DNA of 64,000 nucleotides from Forficula auricularia (Eukaryota; Arthropoda; Insecta; Dermaptera; Forficulidae), in assembly GCA_024734495.1 (NCBI GenBank), contig JALMQS010000085.1:14918048-14982047 (forward strand), read 5' to 3'. The notes under the pieces were generated by a model. It had not been told where the DNA came from. It ran no database searches and worked only from the letters and a program-made list of their open reading frames with translations. Of this stretch, positions 1 to 12,861 are shown in pieces. Every line of letters starts with the position of its first letter. Position 1 is the first letter of the stretch. A program made the translations under genes and the position numbers.

Positions 1-360
1 ATATGCGGTACTTCGTCCGGTGGTAGAATAAGTTCAGGGGGTGGGTCCAGAGGAGGAGATAAATCATCCGTCTACGCTATTGTCCTGAGTGAATCTAGTA
101 TGTCAGCCTCAAGTACTGCATGTCCATTACATCAAACTATTAACGAGAGCCACGAACTTGAGGCGAGAAGATATTCATTTGGAAGACGTCTTCGACGAAG
201 TGAATCAGCTGGTACGCCGGCAGCAGTACCTTTGGTTCCTCGGCAATCCAAACGAAAAGTTTCTTTACCGACTGAGCAAAGTCCAAGCGCTACAAGTGCA
301 ACGACAATTGTACTGATCGACGATGTAGATCTTGATGACGTACAAGCCTTCCGGCAGTAG
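1..360 (+). CDS. C-terminal coding exon of an unrecognised gene (5' part outside the window)
   Basis: Frame 1 is open from the first base to a TAG at 358-360, giving at least 119 residues. The stretch is clearly richer in G and C than the AT-rich DNA after it, and the change falls at the stop codon, which supports real coding sequence. The peptide begins with a Gly/Ser-rich segment, continues with an Arg/Ser-rich basic part (RRYSFGRRLRRSES, then QSKRKVSLP) and ends in an acidic tail, DDVDLDDVQAFRQ. It looks like a disordered regulatory tail; no catalytic domain or membrane segment is visible. I do not recognise the family. The ATG at 100 is probably an internal Met, because the frame stays open upstream of it. 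The overlapping frame at 89-316 is a shadow. A possible acceptor upstream is outside the window. Confidence 0.55.
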   Translation: MCGTSSGGRISSGGGSRGGDKSSVYAIVLSESSMSASSTACPLHQTINESHELEARRYSFGRRLRRSESAGTPAAVPLVPRQSKRKVSLPTEQSPSATSATTIVLIDDVDLDDVQAFRQ

Positions 361-492
361 ATTTAAGTTTATTTGCGTTTCTCGCCTCACAAATATTAAC
401 AATACTAATCAGAAACAAAAAGAGGATAAATAGTATTAGAATCATTTTTTCGTAGGATAATTAATTTTCTAAAAATTCCATTAAAATTTTAT

Positions 493-498
493 AATAAA
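493..498 (+). promoter_or_regulatory. candidate polyadenylation signal for the gene ending at 360
   Basis: AATAAA lies 133 bases after the stop codon. The hexamer is frequent by chance in DNA this rich in A and T, so only its position supports the call. Confidence 0.25.
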
Positions 499-1650
499 TA
501 TTTAATTAAAAAATAAAACAAAAAGTTTGCATAACAAATGAAAATATTTCATTAATGTGATAACAAAATTTAAAAATAAATCGATAGATGAGAGTAAATT
601 AAATAATAATATAATAAATTCTAATTAATGCCAATTGATTTGTTAAACATACATAATTATTATTATTATAACTTTCCAATCAGTAGACAAATATAGAACA
701 AATTTTTCTTGTAATACGAAATAATACGAATTTGAATTAATAAAATTTTAACATTAAGTTCTAGAGAAGGAGTCAGAGTTAAGTTATGGGCAATGTGCTT
801 TCAAGCATGACCGACTAATTTAACAGTGATTTCGACACTTGGGTTTGATTCCCTAAGGGGGGGGGGGGGGGCAACATAATAAGAACTTTGATGGCGATTT
901 TGTAAAATTTTCTTTTTTAAAGTGAGGTTTTTTGTTCAAAATTAATTGAAAAATTACTGCGGTTTGTCTGATTTTATTCTTGAAAAAATGAAGAATAAAA
1001 GAACTGAGGGAATTAAAGTTTACCTAAGATGTAATGCAATACGGAGTATATTTACAGAATAGCATTTATATAACTAAAGTATTATTGATTTATGCATTTA
1101 TATTAATTTTAACATATTTTTTATTTATTCACTTGGCGTCATAAGGAAAATAAATTTGTATTAATTTATTTAAAGCTAAAAAAAAAATCAATAAAATATC
1201 CTCTAATGTTTGATTAGTATACGTCGATATAATTGTCAATTCTAGTTTACTTAGAAAAGGCGAAAATGTTTTATGATTCCTTATTTTATTGGTATTAAAT
1301 ATCTTTGTTTTTGAGTTTTTTATTAATATAAAATAAAAAATAAATTATTGTAAATACAATTGTATATTAAAAGCCAGTGACTGTTTTTGTTAGTCATAAT
1401 AATAGTAAATACAAATATTATATAAATATATATATACAGATAAATATATATATATAAATATTTAGAATGAGAGAGAGATTAAATTTTTCTACGCGCCCGC
1501 TCTTTGCGGATCTTTGTCAATATTGTCTATTTGATATGCATTGTATCTTTATGACTGATATATACTTATATATTATTAAAATATATATATCATACATAGT
1601 CAAATACTTGACAGTTGTATATATGAAAAAGAAAACAGAGTAGATATATA
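499..1650. other. AT-rich intergenic DNA without a recognisable gene
   Basis: Mostly A/T runs with TATA-type microsatellite around 1,420-1,470 and 1,560-1,660. The only structured part is a possible degenerate tRNA-derived SINE near 787-871, listed separately. Confidence 0.5.
787..871 (+). repeat. possible degenerate tRNA-derived SINE head followed by a G15 run
   Basis: GGGTTTGATTCCC at 841-853 resembles a pol III B box (GGTTCGANTCC) and sits about 50 bases after a weak A-box-like stretch. It is followed by 15 consecutive G at 857-871. There is no clear A tail or target duplication, so this is weak. Confidence 0.3.
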
Positions 1651-2520
1651 TATACAGCGTTTCCTGAAATTTAGCAGCGCACTATACAATCTGATAAATG
1701 ATTTTGTTTTAATTTAAAACGGTAAATTTAGGTGTGATATGTGTCGAAAAGTTTGGGAGTCTTACGTTGAAAATTTGAGTTAAATTTTTTGTTCTATTTT
1801 TTAAAATAATAGAGATATTAAAATAAAACTCATTATATTTACGTTTTGGTTAAAAACATTATATATTATGGATATGATATCGTTAAGTTGATCCACTGGT
1901 GTGAATTTATTGAATAAAAATGCAGAAAAAAGATTGAATCATTGACGTGGAAACCTATTTAATGGTTGTACCTTGTAGTTAATGCGGTGAAATTCCTCTT
2001 AAGAGTTTTTAATAATAAACTAGATCTTTTTGCATAATTTTAGCATTCAAGCTCAATAGGTACTTTCGATATAAACAAATTTCAAAATTATCAAATTTTG
2101 CAGTGAGTGTACCGTACCGAGTTTCGAGAAAGTTTTCAATTTTTCTCCGATATCTATCGGTTCGAGTACTTTCAATATGCTTTAAGTTGAGTTAAATTGC
2201 AGCTCATTAACTTAGAATTGTTCAACAGCTCGAAAAATGACCAATAATCATCTGATTTTTCACATTTTCAATCTATAAATATGCGCCTTTGGCCTCAATA
2301 TTTTCAAAAGAATATCATAATATTACATTCCGAGTCTCATTTTAATACTTACTTTCTTGTAGAAATTATCACAATATATGTTTAAAAAAATTCCTAACGC
2401 ACCTTGTATCTCAAAAAGTAAAAACTTTTTGAGGCGTTATAGAAAACTTTTTTCACCAAAAATTAAGACTTTTATCGATAGGTGAAACCTTTTTACTAAA
2501 ACGAAGAAAACACTGTATAT
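1651..2520. mobile_element. probable non-autonomous DNA transposon with short terminal inverted repeats
   Basis: TATACAGCGTTTCCTG at the left is matched in inverted form by CACTGTATAT at the right end (both read ATACAG[C/T]GTTT inward). The ends are flanked by TA-rich DNA, as expected for TA-inserting elements. No transposase sequence is visible inside. Confidence 0.35.
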
Positions 2521-3920
2521 TTAAAATTTTGAATCGAGATTCCTAAAATATCGCGAGAAATTCTTCACACTTTTACAATCCATTCAAATTGAAATAAAGA
2601 TAATAAATAATTATTGAAAAAAGAAAAAACTATTCATATTCCGCGCGCGTGTGCCATTATAAAATGTTATAATTTGTAATAAAAAAAAAAAAAATAATAG
2701 AGAAACAATAAAATATTTTGCAGTATTATCAAAGAAAGCAAGAAAGTGTCTAAAATGGAGGATAATCCTTATAGAAATTGAAGAAATAATAATAAACAAA
2801 TTTATAGTTGGGACCAAAAATAAATGATAAATGATAAAATGAAAACATTTTTAAAGGCCCAATCTAATTTCGGTTGTTTTCTATGTTTTTAAATGTTTTT
2901 TTTTTTTTTATGTTTAAGTTTTGCTTGTTTTGATTCTATCCATTTATAATGGAATGTTTGAATTTGAATGAAACTTAATATTACTTAAAATGATTCTTTT
3001 TTAAAATAATATATCAAATTAATAACGAAGTAATTATTTAAAATTATTATTATTATTTTATTCTATTTTTAAAATTAATATAAATATCCGCAGCGTAATT
3101 ATTATCGTGGTCGTGATTTGGTGAGAAACAGAGGTAGAGAATCTCAATAAATTTTTTATCCTCATTTAGAAACCTTTAGAAATTTTTTCATAGGGTCGAA
3201 AACTTTTAAAATTTAATTATAAATGTATGAAAGTTGCAACGCAATCTAGCGATAGCCGCGCAGTCTAGTGCTAGCAGGGAGCGTTATAGTGGGGAAACTT
3301 TCCAAATATCTAACTGTAAATAACGAAACTATGATGTCCATCCGAATAAATTAAAGGCTATCCGTATTTCATTGATTTTCAAACATTCCAGATTTCAATA
3401 ATAAAATCTCACAATTTGTATGCTAATTTTAGCATTTTTAAAGTTAAAACAAAAATAATTGAAACCATAAGCAAAATAAATGTGCGAATAAAGAGTGACA
3501 AACGATCAATTTGTGCGCAATTGAGAGTAATATACAACACTAGGCCATGCAGTCTAAAAGGCCCCGGTAAACATACTTTGTGTTGTGCAAAAGTTGACCG
3601 CTGTTGATTCAGAATAAAATATAGAAAATAATTATTTGTTACTTTTACTTATATATAAATATATATAAATTATTATGATTATATATTCAAAATATAGATA
3701 TAAAAATAATAAAACGTATGCGATTAAATTTTAAGCTTAAGGTATTTTTTTAATACTTATATAAAAAGAAAATTCTTTTTAGCTTGTTAGCTTGTTGATT
3801 TTTTAAATATTGATGTTAAAATAAACTGAGAAAAAATACAAAAACAAAAAAAGAAGACCTGACTTTTCTTATAAATTTGTGAAAATAAAAATTTGTTGAG
3901 CTCCCTTACTTCGAATTGTT
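2521..3920. other. AT-rich intergenic DNA
   Basis: No supported gene. A moderately GC-richer patch lies at 3,230-3,300 and again at 3,500-3,605; a 63-codon frame at 3,416-3,607 has no recognisable motif and is probably chance or a transposon relic. Confidence 0.4.
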
Positions 3921-4042
3921 TTATAGCGTTTTCTTTGAGAAATTCAATGCACAATTTCATGCACTCAGTGCAACTTTGCCTTGGAAACCTAAATTAGAGA
4001 AGAGGATCAGGATGCACTGAATTCCAATAGAAAACGCTATAA
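3921..4042. mobile_element. 122-bp MITE with about 30-bp terminal inverted repeats
   Basis: The left end TTATAGCGTTTTCT and the inverted right end start with the same 14 bases and continue to match with few differences for about 30 bases. There is no coding capacity. The family of the parent transposon is not clear from the ends. Confidence 0.55.
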
Positions 4043-5362
4043 TAAACTATCAAAATCCTGGCATATGCAATCAGTACAAATGTCAAAAAAAGAAATGCGC
4101 CTGCATGGAAATAAATAGAAATTTAGAAAGGAGTAAGATGGCATATGCATTATACACTATATTTTAAGGAATATGTTCATTCCTTCTAGTTTAGCGGCTC
4201 TTTACAATTGGCCTTGCATTCCTGCGCCTCATCACAGGCACAATAATTATTACATTATTAAAATAAAAATATATATTAACAAAAAAATGATATTATATTG
4301 TATATAAACTGTGCTATGATGAGAATTAATCGTTGAATGTTACATATATTTGATGTTCCATTATACTGATAAACAAAAATAAATTATAAAAAAAAAAAAA
4401 ATTAGGGCTAGAAAAAGCCAAAGATGGATAAAAATTGTTTTATCAATAAAATAAATAAAATCCACCAAAATTTATAATCCTAGATAAGACAAAATGTGTC
4501 AAAAATAGAATTTAGAATATTATAAAATATTATTTATAATAATATTTTGTGAGAATGTAGAATAGTTATTAAAATTAAGGCCTAAGAAAGTATTTTTTGT
4601 CAGCTCTAAAAAGATTTTGCTCAAAAAAATAAAAATAAATAAATCAAATAAATATATATATATATATTGTAAAACTATCATGGAGAAAATATATATAATA
4701 AAAAAAAACATCATGATTGATTTAGATATAAAGTAAAAAAATTCAAATAGATAAAACAGTTGTCCTAAAGGACATATAAATTTAATAAAAGGAATAAATG
4801 AAAAAAAATAAATAAATAAAAACTTTCTATTTTTGTTACAGAAATGTATTTTAATTTTAATCTGAATTTCGGTAATAGGTAGGTATGTACCGAAATATTT
4901 CGCATTATTCATGGATAGAGTGTATTTGCATTTCCCAATTTACTACTCTATAATAATCAATCAAGAAATTTTTAATATGTATGTTTGTCTAATGGAGAAA
5001 TAAGAAAAAATATATATAATATAAAAAAATTAACGAACAGATTTTCATATTATATAAATGTTTTTTGTTATATTTATTAAAATATTTTAAGAAAAGGCTG
5101 CTCTCTTTGTGAATACTCTTCTAAACTCTCGAATAAAATAATTTTTGTTATTGAAAATTTGTTACTTATGCTAGTAATGTGAAATTTAGTCGCGTTGAGA
5201 GAAAAATTCTCAAAATTATGACGAGAAAACTCAAACACCTATTTTATTTACATCCCAGCTAAGAGGACACGGAAATTCGAGATTATTTACACCACTTGTA
5301 TTATTATTCATCTACCTGTTAATATCAAAAAAAAATTAATTAAGAGTTAATATTTAATGTAA
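4043..5362. other. AT-rich intergenic DNA
   Basis: No supported gene. A 130-codon minus-strand frame at 4,520-4,912 is almost entirely Phe, Ile, Lys and Asn codons and reflects base composition only. Confidence 0.45.
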
Positions 5363-6117
5363 AGTGACCAGATGTTTTACAATGGAATGTGAGACATGAA
5401 TCTGTATGTATATAATTTTTTTATTATATATCTATTGTAAACCATAATGGAATAAAAGCAGTCATAGATAAAATTAAAACATCAACATAACAAATAAAGA
5501 TAATTACTCATACTTTACCGATGATAATATTTGAAATTTTTCAATAATTCATCATTTTGTGATATGTTACAAAATTCCTCACCAGTATTGGACTTCATTT
5601 GCAATATAGCCGTCAATGTTTCTAACCACAGTACCATCATTTAATAGCTACACCTCGTATAATGGGAGCCCCTGATATTTAGAGAACTAAATTAGTCAGA
5701 TCAGTTAAGGGTATGACTACCCCGAAAAAGCTATTTCCCCATTTTTACATTATCCAATGGGAAGCAGATTGCATTTGGACAGTTATCAGTAGACAAAAAA
5801 ATATGATTTTAAAGGGAAATTTAGTTTTAGAACTCTTTCAATTGAAGGCAGTAATGCTAACCATCTGGTTTTGCTGTAGCCTAGCAAGCGCATACATAAT
5901 TATATTCCACATCAGCATGATCACAAAAGTCTTTCAAGACGGGCTCTAGTGTCGCTAAATCCCAACATCGACTTTGTAAAAATATAAATAATTAATAAAT
6001 ATAAACAATTTTTAATCCAAAAGACAAAATAGTGTCCAATGTGGGACATTTTCGATGTGAGACAAAAAACCCAAATATGGGACAGTCCCACCTAAAGTGG
6101 GACGTCTGGTCACTTTG
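5363..6117. mobile_element. hAT-like transposon remnant flanked by 11-bp direct repeats
   Basis: The ends are AGTGACCAGATGT on the left and the inverted form ACGTCTGGTCACT on the right. The sequence ATTTAATGTAA occurs immediately outside both ends (5,352-5,362 and 6,118-6,128), a perfect 11-bp duplication. Inside the right end are repeated GGGAC/GTCCC motifs typical of hAT subterminal repeats. A 78-codon open frame at 5,713-5,949 lies inside but I cannot match it to a transposase. An 8-bp duplication is usual for hAT, so the class assignment is tentative even though the insertion itself is well supported. Confidence 0.55.
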
Positions 6118-7860
6118 ATTTAATGTAAAATTTCAAAATGCCGATAGTAGCTGAGTTTAGATTTCTAAAGAAAATTCGAGTGATTGTCACCTACTAAATT
6201 CTAGAGTTTTGGATTATTTTTATTATATGTCAGAAGGATTGATTTCGCTTCCTCAAAAATTGAACCCAAGTGCCAAAATGCTATCCTGGTAATTGGCTCT
6301 GAGGCGGAGGAAGACAAGCCGAAGAAAGACCCTGGTGGTATTTGTGGAACTCGAGCTCAATTCCGGTTAATGTTTAATTTTAATATTTTATTCTCTACAT
6401 GTTGTATGTTAAATTTGATTAATTCCATATGTAGAATAATTTGCTTGTTCTTCTAAACATACAGACTTTCAAATAAGCAGAAGACTTTTTTTAATATACA
6501 AACTTATATTAATAATTTATATTTAAACTAACGTCAAAAAATTTCACTTATAATATTCTCGTGTATTTTATTTAAAGATTTACACATTGTAAAGTCTTAT
6601 TTTTTGACTAGAAAGACAAAATTTTGCCGTGGTGCAAGATTAAATTCGCCATCCTAAATAAGTAATTACAATACTTGACCATACCCTGTATGGTAAAGTA
6701 AAAAGTAAGAATACTACTAGAAAATTGGACAAAACTAGTATATAATATTGTATAATTGATGCTTTAGTGGATGAGTTGAATTTCAAAAAAGAAGTTTTGC
6801 CTGAAAGTGCTTTCTCAGTCGAACTCTTGGTATAACAAGTACTTGAAAATATCATTTAAGTTATGTGTCGAACCCAAGATTAGCATTCCGTCTCTGGTCG
6901 TCATTATGAATTAAGCAAACAATTCATTTCACATGCTGTTATTTTTACGAAAAAAAATAAAAAAAAAAAAAAACTAACAATTTACCTAATTAACAATAAT
7001 GGAGGAAGGACACAGGTAGTCATAAAGTTAAAGCATGTACTTATAAAAAGTTAGCGAAAATAGAGGAATTATTTAAAGCGTAAAAACAAATAACTAAAAA
7101 AAAGTACTACGTAAATCGAGGAACGACTGTTTTTTCAAAACAAAATACTTTTCTACAAAAATTTAAAATATTGTTAAATTTTTCAGTGGTGACCTGAGAT
7201 GAATGATTTGAGACTGCGCGTCTATGAGCATGCGCAGAAAACACTGATTATGCGTAATAGATGCACAGCATCATTTCAGATTCACTCACCGTAATAGTAA
7301 ATTTATTTACTTCTTTCAATGTGTAGATATATCTTGCAACGAAAAGTTAATCCGCCCACCCCCGGCCCCAAAAATGAACTCATTTCTCGTACTATTGTAC
7401 TATATATAATAATATTATGTATTAAATCTATTTAAATCTTTTGCGTGGTTTCAGTAATATTTTGGAAAAATTTATTGTACATGTTTGTAATGTTAAATGG
7501 AATCATACGAAACAAGATTATATATTTTCAGTGTTTGTTTGAACTTCAAATATATATATATGTAATACGTTTGTATGTCATATCGGGTCGTACCTATATA
7601 TATGTGGGTGGGTTGAGCCTTAAGGAGAGCAGCCCCCGGAGGCGTATTGTTTTTCACTTCTCTCGATAGCGCCTCTGAATCCGTGCCTGTCGAGATGTTT
7701 TAATGTAAAAAAAAGTGATGTGAAAGTGAAAAAAATATGTGATATCTATTTTTCAGTCTTTTTTTATTGAATTTCTAAACAATTTAATCTCTTCCTTTTC
7801 CCTACTGTTTTTTGATTAATTTGAACTAGAAAAATTTCAGAAGATATGGCATTTACTCTG
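6118..7860. other. intergenic DNA with transposon debris
   Basis: No supported gene. Bases 6,660-6,705 match, in inverted orientation, the start of the foldback family at 27,954. A GC-richer patch at 7,600-7,690 has no recognisable content. Confidence 0.4.
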
Positions 7861-8690
7861 GATCTATAATAATAAGTACCTGGAGGCACCGAGCGATGCT
7901 CGGTAACTTCTTCCTTCAGTTAAAAGCTTTATTTTAATATTATTTTTAATTTAAAATTCTGATAAAAAGGTCGATTTTTATTTGAGAGCCGCTTTCAAAT
8001 TAAAAAAATACAAAAATATATAATAGTCGCCCAATGTAGCCCCCCCCCCACCTCCACCCCGCTCGACCCCACCCCGAAACCTCTCCCTACCCCGGATTCC
8101 CCACCACTGCGCCCCACCTTCTGCACCTGTTTTGATTCAACCATATGATTCATTTTTATTCATCCAATTGTTAATAAATAAAACCTATCAAAATGTGTTG
8201 TTTTTTCAGAAAATTGAGACCTGCTTATGCGAAATATATTTTTAAATAAATTCTTGATTATTTTTTATTCTATTAAATAAATAAAGTTCTTTATAAAAAC
8301 AATTATAAAACGTTTATTAATATTTCTAACGTTTAGGGAGAACAAAATATGTTAAAATCCACAATCACAATACTTCTTCAAGGCCTTTTAGAACAATGAA
8401 ACAAGCAACCCATTGTCTGCCTGGGTATAAAAGGAAAAGGAAACCTTTTTTAAAACCCTAAGAATGGGATTTGTCTACCTGAGAATAATTAATTTGATTA
8501 CGAAAAAACCCATCAAAAACAATTTTGTCGAAGATGAGACCGTGACAGATCGAATTGTCACCCCAAAAAACCCCTAACCCGTGAATTTCATCAAAATCGG
8601 TAGAGTCGTTTTCAAAATATAACCAAGATACAAATACATAAACAAACAAATATATATACAAACAAATAAATAAATATACAATTTTTGCTC
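7861..8690 (+). repeat. transposon-derived repeat with terminal hairpin and C-rich tract
   Basis: A perfect 7-bp hairpin (ACCGAGC, GAT, GCTCGGT) sits at 7,888-7,904. The following sequence, which includes TAAAAAGGTCGA near 7,970, is shared with 49,260-49,340, so this is a repeat family. At 8,040-8,122 is an extreme C-rich tract. The tail at 8,580-8,650 (a CATCAAAATCGGT phrase followed by A-rich sequence) has the look of a retroelement 3' end. Class unresolved. Confidence 0.35.
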
Positions 8691-9134
8691 GTTTAATAAG
8701 AGTAGATAGATATTGATAATTCTATTTTTTGAACCCCACAATTTGGTCCCGAAAAATACACTGTTTAAAGCGCGAATCTCAGGAAATACTAATCCGATTT
8801 GAAAAATTATTTTTGCATTTCATGAAATTTTGAAGCTTAATATAATAATATAAACTAATAACTATGAATAAAACATATTCATTTTTATATTTAATTGATG
8901 AATCAATAATAATCGATAGTGTACAAAGTATTTCTTCTTCAAAATACTATTTTGTATCGGAAATGCATTTATAAATCTTTGATGAGAGGGGATTGGATAT
9001 GAAATAATGGAATTGGAATAATTATCGGAAAAGGGTTTTTTTATTTAATTAGTTTTTGCTCTTATTAAAAACAAGGACTAAAAAAAGATGATCAAGGACA
9101 GTCGATGGTGGAGAAGCAAACTCCGAAGTCGAAG

Positions 9135-9234
9135 NNNNNNNNNNNNNNNNNNNNNNNNNNNNNNNNNNNNNNNNNNNNNNNNNNNNNNNNNNNNNNNNNN
9201 NNNNNNNNNNNNNNNNNNNNNNNNNNNNNNNNNN
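9135..9234. other. assembly gap (100 N)
   Basis: Exactly 100 N, the conventional placeholder for a scaffold gap of unknown size. The left boundary of duplication unit 1 lies just right of it, so the true edge may be lost in the gap. Confidence 0.95.
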
Positions 9235-9689
9235 ATCAGTTTATTTTAATTTTGTAAACGATTTGAAATAAATACAAAGTTATCAATTCGATTAAAATAT
9301 TTTTTAGGGAACAATTTCTAGTTTTTGGTTTAATTTACAATTTAAAAATGACATTTTATTTATTTTATCTTTTCGACAGTCTATAATTTACTATAGTAAA
9401 ATTATTCTAAATTACCCACTGAATAATAATTTACCTACTTCATAGCTGAAGGCGACATTGATGGACTTGGAATTTGCCGTCAAGAGGGAATAAAACACTT
9501 GAGTGATAAATAATGATAGATTCTTAAGCCTTACGAAATTCCTTAACAGGAACTTGTGGAAATAAAACGAAAACTCAGATATTTATCTAAATATATATAC
9601 TTATATAGGTATATAATTGCTGTTTCACTAATCGCATCCATAATTAAATTATTGAGATGAAATCGTAATAAGTTGGGCTAAAAAAATTA

Positions 9690-10937
9690 AATTAAACATC
9701 CCGTATATTAACACGTTTTTAGTACCGCCCTTTTATTAAAATACTTTTTTGTTAATATTGTCCTATACCTATCTCTATCGGTTTTCGAGATAAAAAATAA
9801 TTTGTGTTAAATATGTTCCAAAACATGGCCCTAATTAAACTTAAATAAATTAGTGATCTCAATTCATGAAAAGTTGATATTGTGGTGGTAGTTTAGACAC
9901 ATTCGAAGTATTTAATTTGCGTCGAAAAATCGACTCCATATTATACAGGGCGTGCTAAGATTACTATTATTTCCGGTATTCATATAAGGGGTCAAAAGTT
10001 TGTTTTTTCAAATAAGACTCCACTGTATATTATTCAATAAATTGAAAGACGAAGAAAAATGGTTTAAGACGATATATCATGTCTCTGTACCTAAAACATC
10101 AAGTTTTCTTAATAAAGGCGCTTTTAGTTGAAAAATTACTTTTTAATGAATTTAATTTTAACTAACCATGGGAATATCAAGCTTATGACAGTTTGTTGAT
10201 TATTTATAAAAAACTTATAAAGAGCTTATTGACGGTGTTCAAAAAATCTCACAAAATGAACGCAAATATTGATTATTCAAACGAAGTTCTTATGAAATTA
10301 TTTATTTTGTACATAACATTAAGTGTATAAGAACTTCGCTTGAATAATCAATATTGGCGATCATTTTGGGACATTTTTTTGAACATCGTCAATAAACTGT
10401 TTATAAGTTACTTATAAATAGTCAACAAACTGTCATAAGCTTGATATTGCCATGGTTAGTTGAAATTAAATTAATTAAAAAGTAATTTTTCACGAAAAAG
10501 CGGCTTTATTAAGAAAACTTGATGTTTTAGGTATAGGGACATGATATATCGTCTTAAAGCATTTTTCTTCGTCTTTCAATTTATTGAGTAATATACCGGG
10601 GGTCTCATTTGAAAAAACAAACTTTTGACCCCTTTTATGAATAACGGAAATAATAGTAATCTTAGCACGCCCTGTATAATATGGAGTCGATTTTTCGGCG
10701 TAAATTAAATACTTCGGATGTGTCTAAACTACCACCAAAATATCAACTTTTCATGAATTGAGAGCACTAATTTATTTAAGTTTAATTAGGGCCATGTTTT
10801 GGACCATATTTAACACAAATTATTTTTTATCTCGAAAACCGATAGAGATAGGTATAGGACAATATTAACAAAAAAGTATTTTAATAAAAGGGCGGTTCTA
10901 AAAACGTGTTAATATACGGGGTGTTCCATTTAAAAAA
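9690..10937. mobile_element. 1.25-kb foldback element with about 600-bp arms
   Basis: The left arm (about 9,690-10,290) and right arm (about 10,325-10,937) are near-perfect reverse complements with a loop of only about 40 bases. The ends read CATCCCGTATATTAACACG and its inverse. Neither arm encodes a recognisable protein. The close match of the arms suggests recent origin or gene conversion between them. Related end sequence continues at 10,938-11,105, where another short element of the same terminal style appears to abut. Confidence 0.8.
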
Positions 10938-11780
10938 ATAAAGTTGCTACGACTTTTCGATGGAAGCCGAAACGTCGCAATGCTGAAAATATTTTAGATC
11001 GATAGAACAGGTAAGAAAATGTAAGGTGCTAAATTTTCAGAAAAATCCTGCGTTCCGTTTTCCATAAACGTCTAACGTGCCATCGACCGTGAATCACCCT
11101 GTCAACATTTTCAGCTGTTTGATCGGGAGTAGATGAAACACTTTCACAATTTCCTATAACTTTACTTAAGCTATAGTCATAATCGTTACTCTTCTTTTGA
11201 ATATAAGTGGACCAACATTTTTTAAACTGATTTGTTTGGCCTCTGATCTAGCCTTTCTACGTTTGAATTTCAAACATAACATTTCCAATTTTTCTATTAA
11301 ATCAAACTTTAACCCAATAATAACTATTTGCTTTATAAATTTTCGCATACACTATAGACTTAGTCTTAGAAAAGCTAAGTCATGAGCCAATCTAAGCAGA
11401 TGTTTAAAAATTATATTTATTCTTAAAAAAGAAATTGAGGATTTTTTATTATGAGAATTGTATTCATAGATCTAGATATATGATGAATAATCATATTTAA
11501 ACCTTGATAATATTTTCTAAAGTAATCATTATAATCGGATTATTGAAAAGCTTTGATTAGACGAATCATTCAAAATAATTTGACTAAAATTAGAAATTCA
11601 TCACTTGTTCTTCTTAGTTAGACTTTAATAGTTGTAAAATTGATGATTGAATGGAAGGGGGTTCAAGGATAAATAAAAAGATGTTTCCGAATAACAAAAA
11701 GATATATTGGAAACTTCTCCAAATTATTATCTACACTTTTTAACCGACGCGACGTTTCGGAGGATCTTCACTTCTTTTTT

Positions 11781-12456
11781 ACCCGACTTCAAAAAAAGGA
11801 GGAGGTTCTCTATTCGACTGATTTTTTTTTGTGCCTATGTTACCTACCTCATATCTCCGCCAATTGTGAACCGATTTTGAAAAAAAAATTTGCATTGGGT
11901 TCGGTCTACCTTCCGATTGGTCCCATTTTTTTTCATAGGTATTAGACCTTTTTTGTTAGGTTTGCTCATGCCTAACTTCTTTGTTTATGAACCGATTTCG
12001 ATGATTCTTTTTTTATTGGAAAGGGGGTATCTTAGGGATGGTGCCATATTAATTTGGTCAAGTTCTGATGATATGATCACTATTAATAACATCACTAAAA
12101 AGAGAAAAATAAAAATAATTTTTAAGAAAAAAATAAAATCGACTTCAAAAAATTAAATGCAACAAATAAAATACACTAAAAGGTATAAATAATTATTAAC
12201 TTATTTAGTTACAACTAAACTACGAAATATTAACATGAAATTACTTTTTAAGTCGGTGCCAAACATATACCTTTTATGAATCGCATTGGCACCGAGTACA
12301 AAAAGTAATTTCATGTTAATATTTTCGTAGTTTAGTTGTAACTAAATAAGTTAATAATTATTTTATACCTTTTAGTGTATTTTATTTGTTGCATTTAATT
12401 TTTTTGAAGTCGGTTTTATTTTTTCTTAAAAATTATTTTTATTTTTCTTTTTTTAG
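11781..12456. mobile_element. CCGACTTC foldback family, copy 1
   Basis: It begins with a unique part (ACCCGACTTCAAAAAAAGGA at the left end) and ends in a palindrome with arms of about 165 bp (12,098-12,265 and 12,290-12,456). The phrase TTTGGCACCGACTTC and its inverse flank the loop. The same layout occurs at 13,281-14,200 and 60,259-60,947. A weak 88-codon frame at 11,890-12,156 is shared in part with copy 3 (60,428-60,610) and may be a relic of an encoded protein, but it has no motif I recognise. Confidence 0.7.
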
Positions 12457-12725
12457 AGTCAATAAAGGAAACATGTAACAATTCTTCTCTCTTGTCTCCT
12501 TTATGAGTACTCGTTGGTGATAAAGGAGACACAAGAAGGAAAATTTTGTTACGAAAGAGATCATCTGAAACGTCGTTTCAAAAATGCAAAAGGATAATTT
12601 TAAAATACCTAGATCATTTTTTATGGGGAATCATCTTTTTAATTATCCTTGAATGTCTTGCAATCAATCCTCTTATACATCTAATATTTTAATATATATT
12701 TCTGAAGAATAATTAAATATGTAGC

Positions 12726-12861
12726 TATCACGAGGACATGCTGGTTAACTATTTATTGTTTATTTATTTTTCTTCCTTAATATTTGAAGATTTCGAATAC
12801 AATTAAAATAAAATTGGGAAAGGCACCGGCCTTGGCTGTTGCTCAGGGTCCTCACAGTAAT
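12726..12861 (+). repeat. duplicated block also found at 52,903-53,011
   Basis: Both copies share GCTGGTTAACTATTTATT followed by a GGCCTTGGCTRTTGCTCAGG phrase and a diverged AATCC. Whether the second phrase is an older SINE carried by the duplication or a regulatory element cannot be told here. Confidence 0.6.

Noticed and set aside
100..360. ATG-started 86-codon gene
   Set aside because: The frame is open to the window edge upstream of this ATG, so it is treated as the tail of a larger coding exon.
4520..4912. 130-codon minus-strand frame
   Set aside because: Composed almost only of Phe, Ile, Lys, Asn and Tyr codons in AT-rich DNA; no motif.
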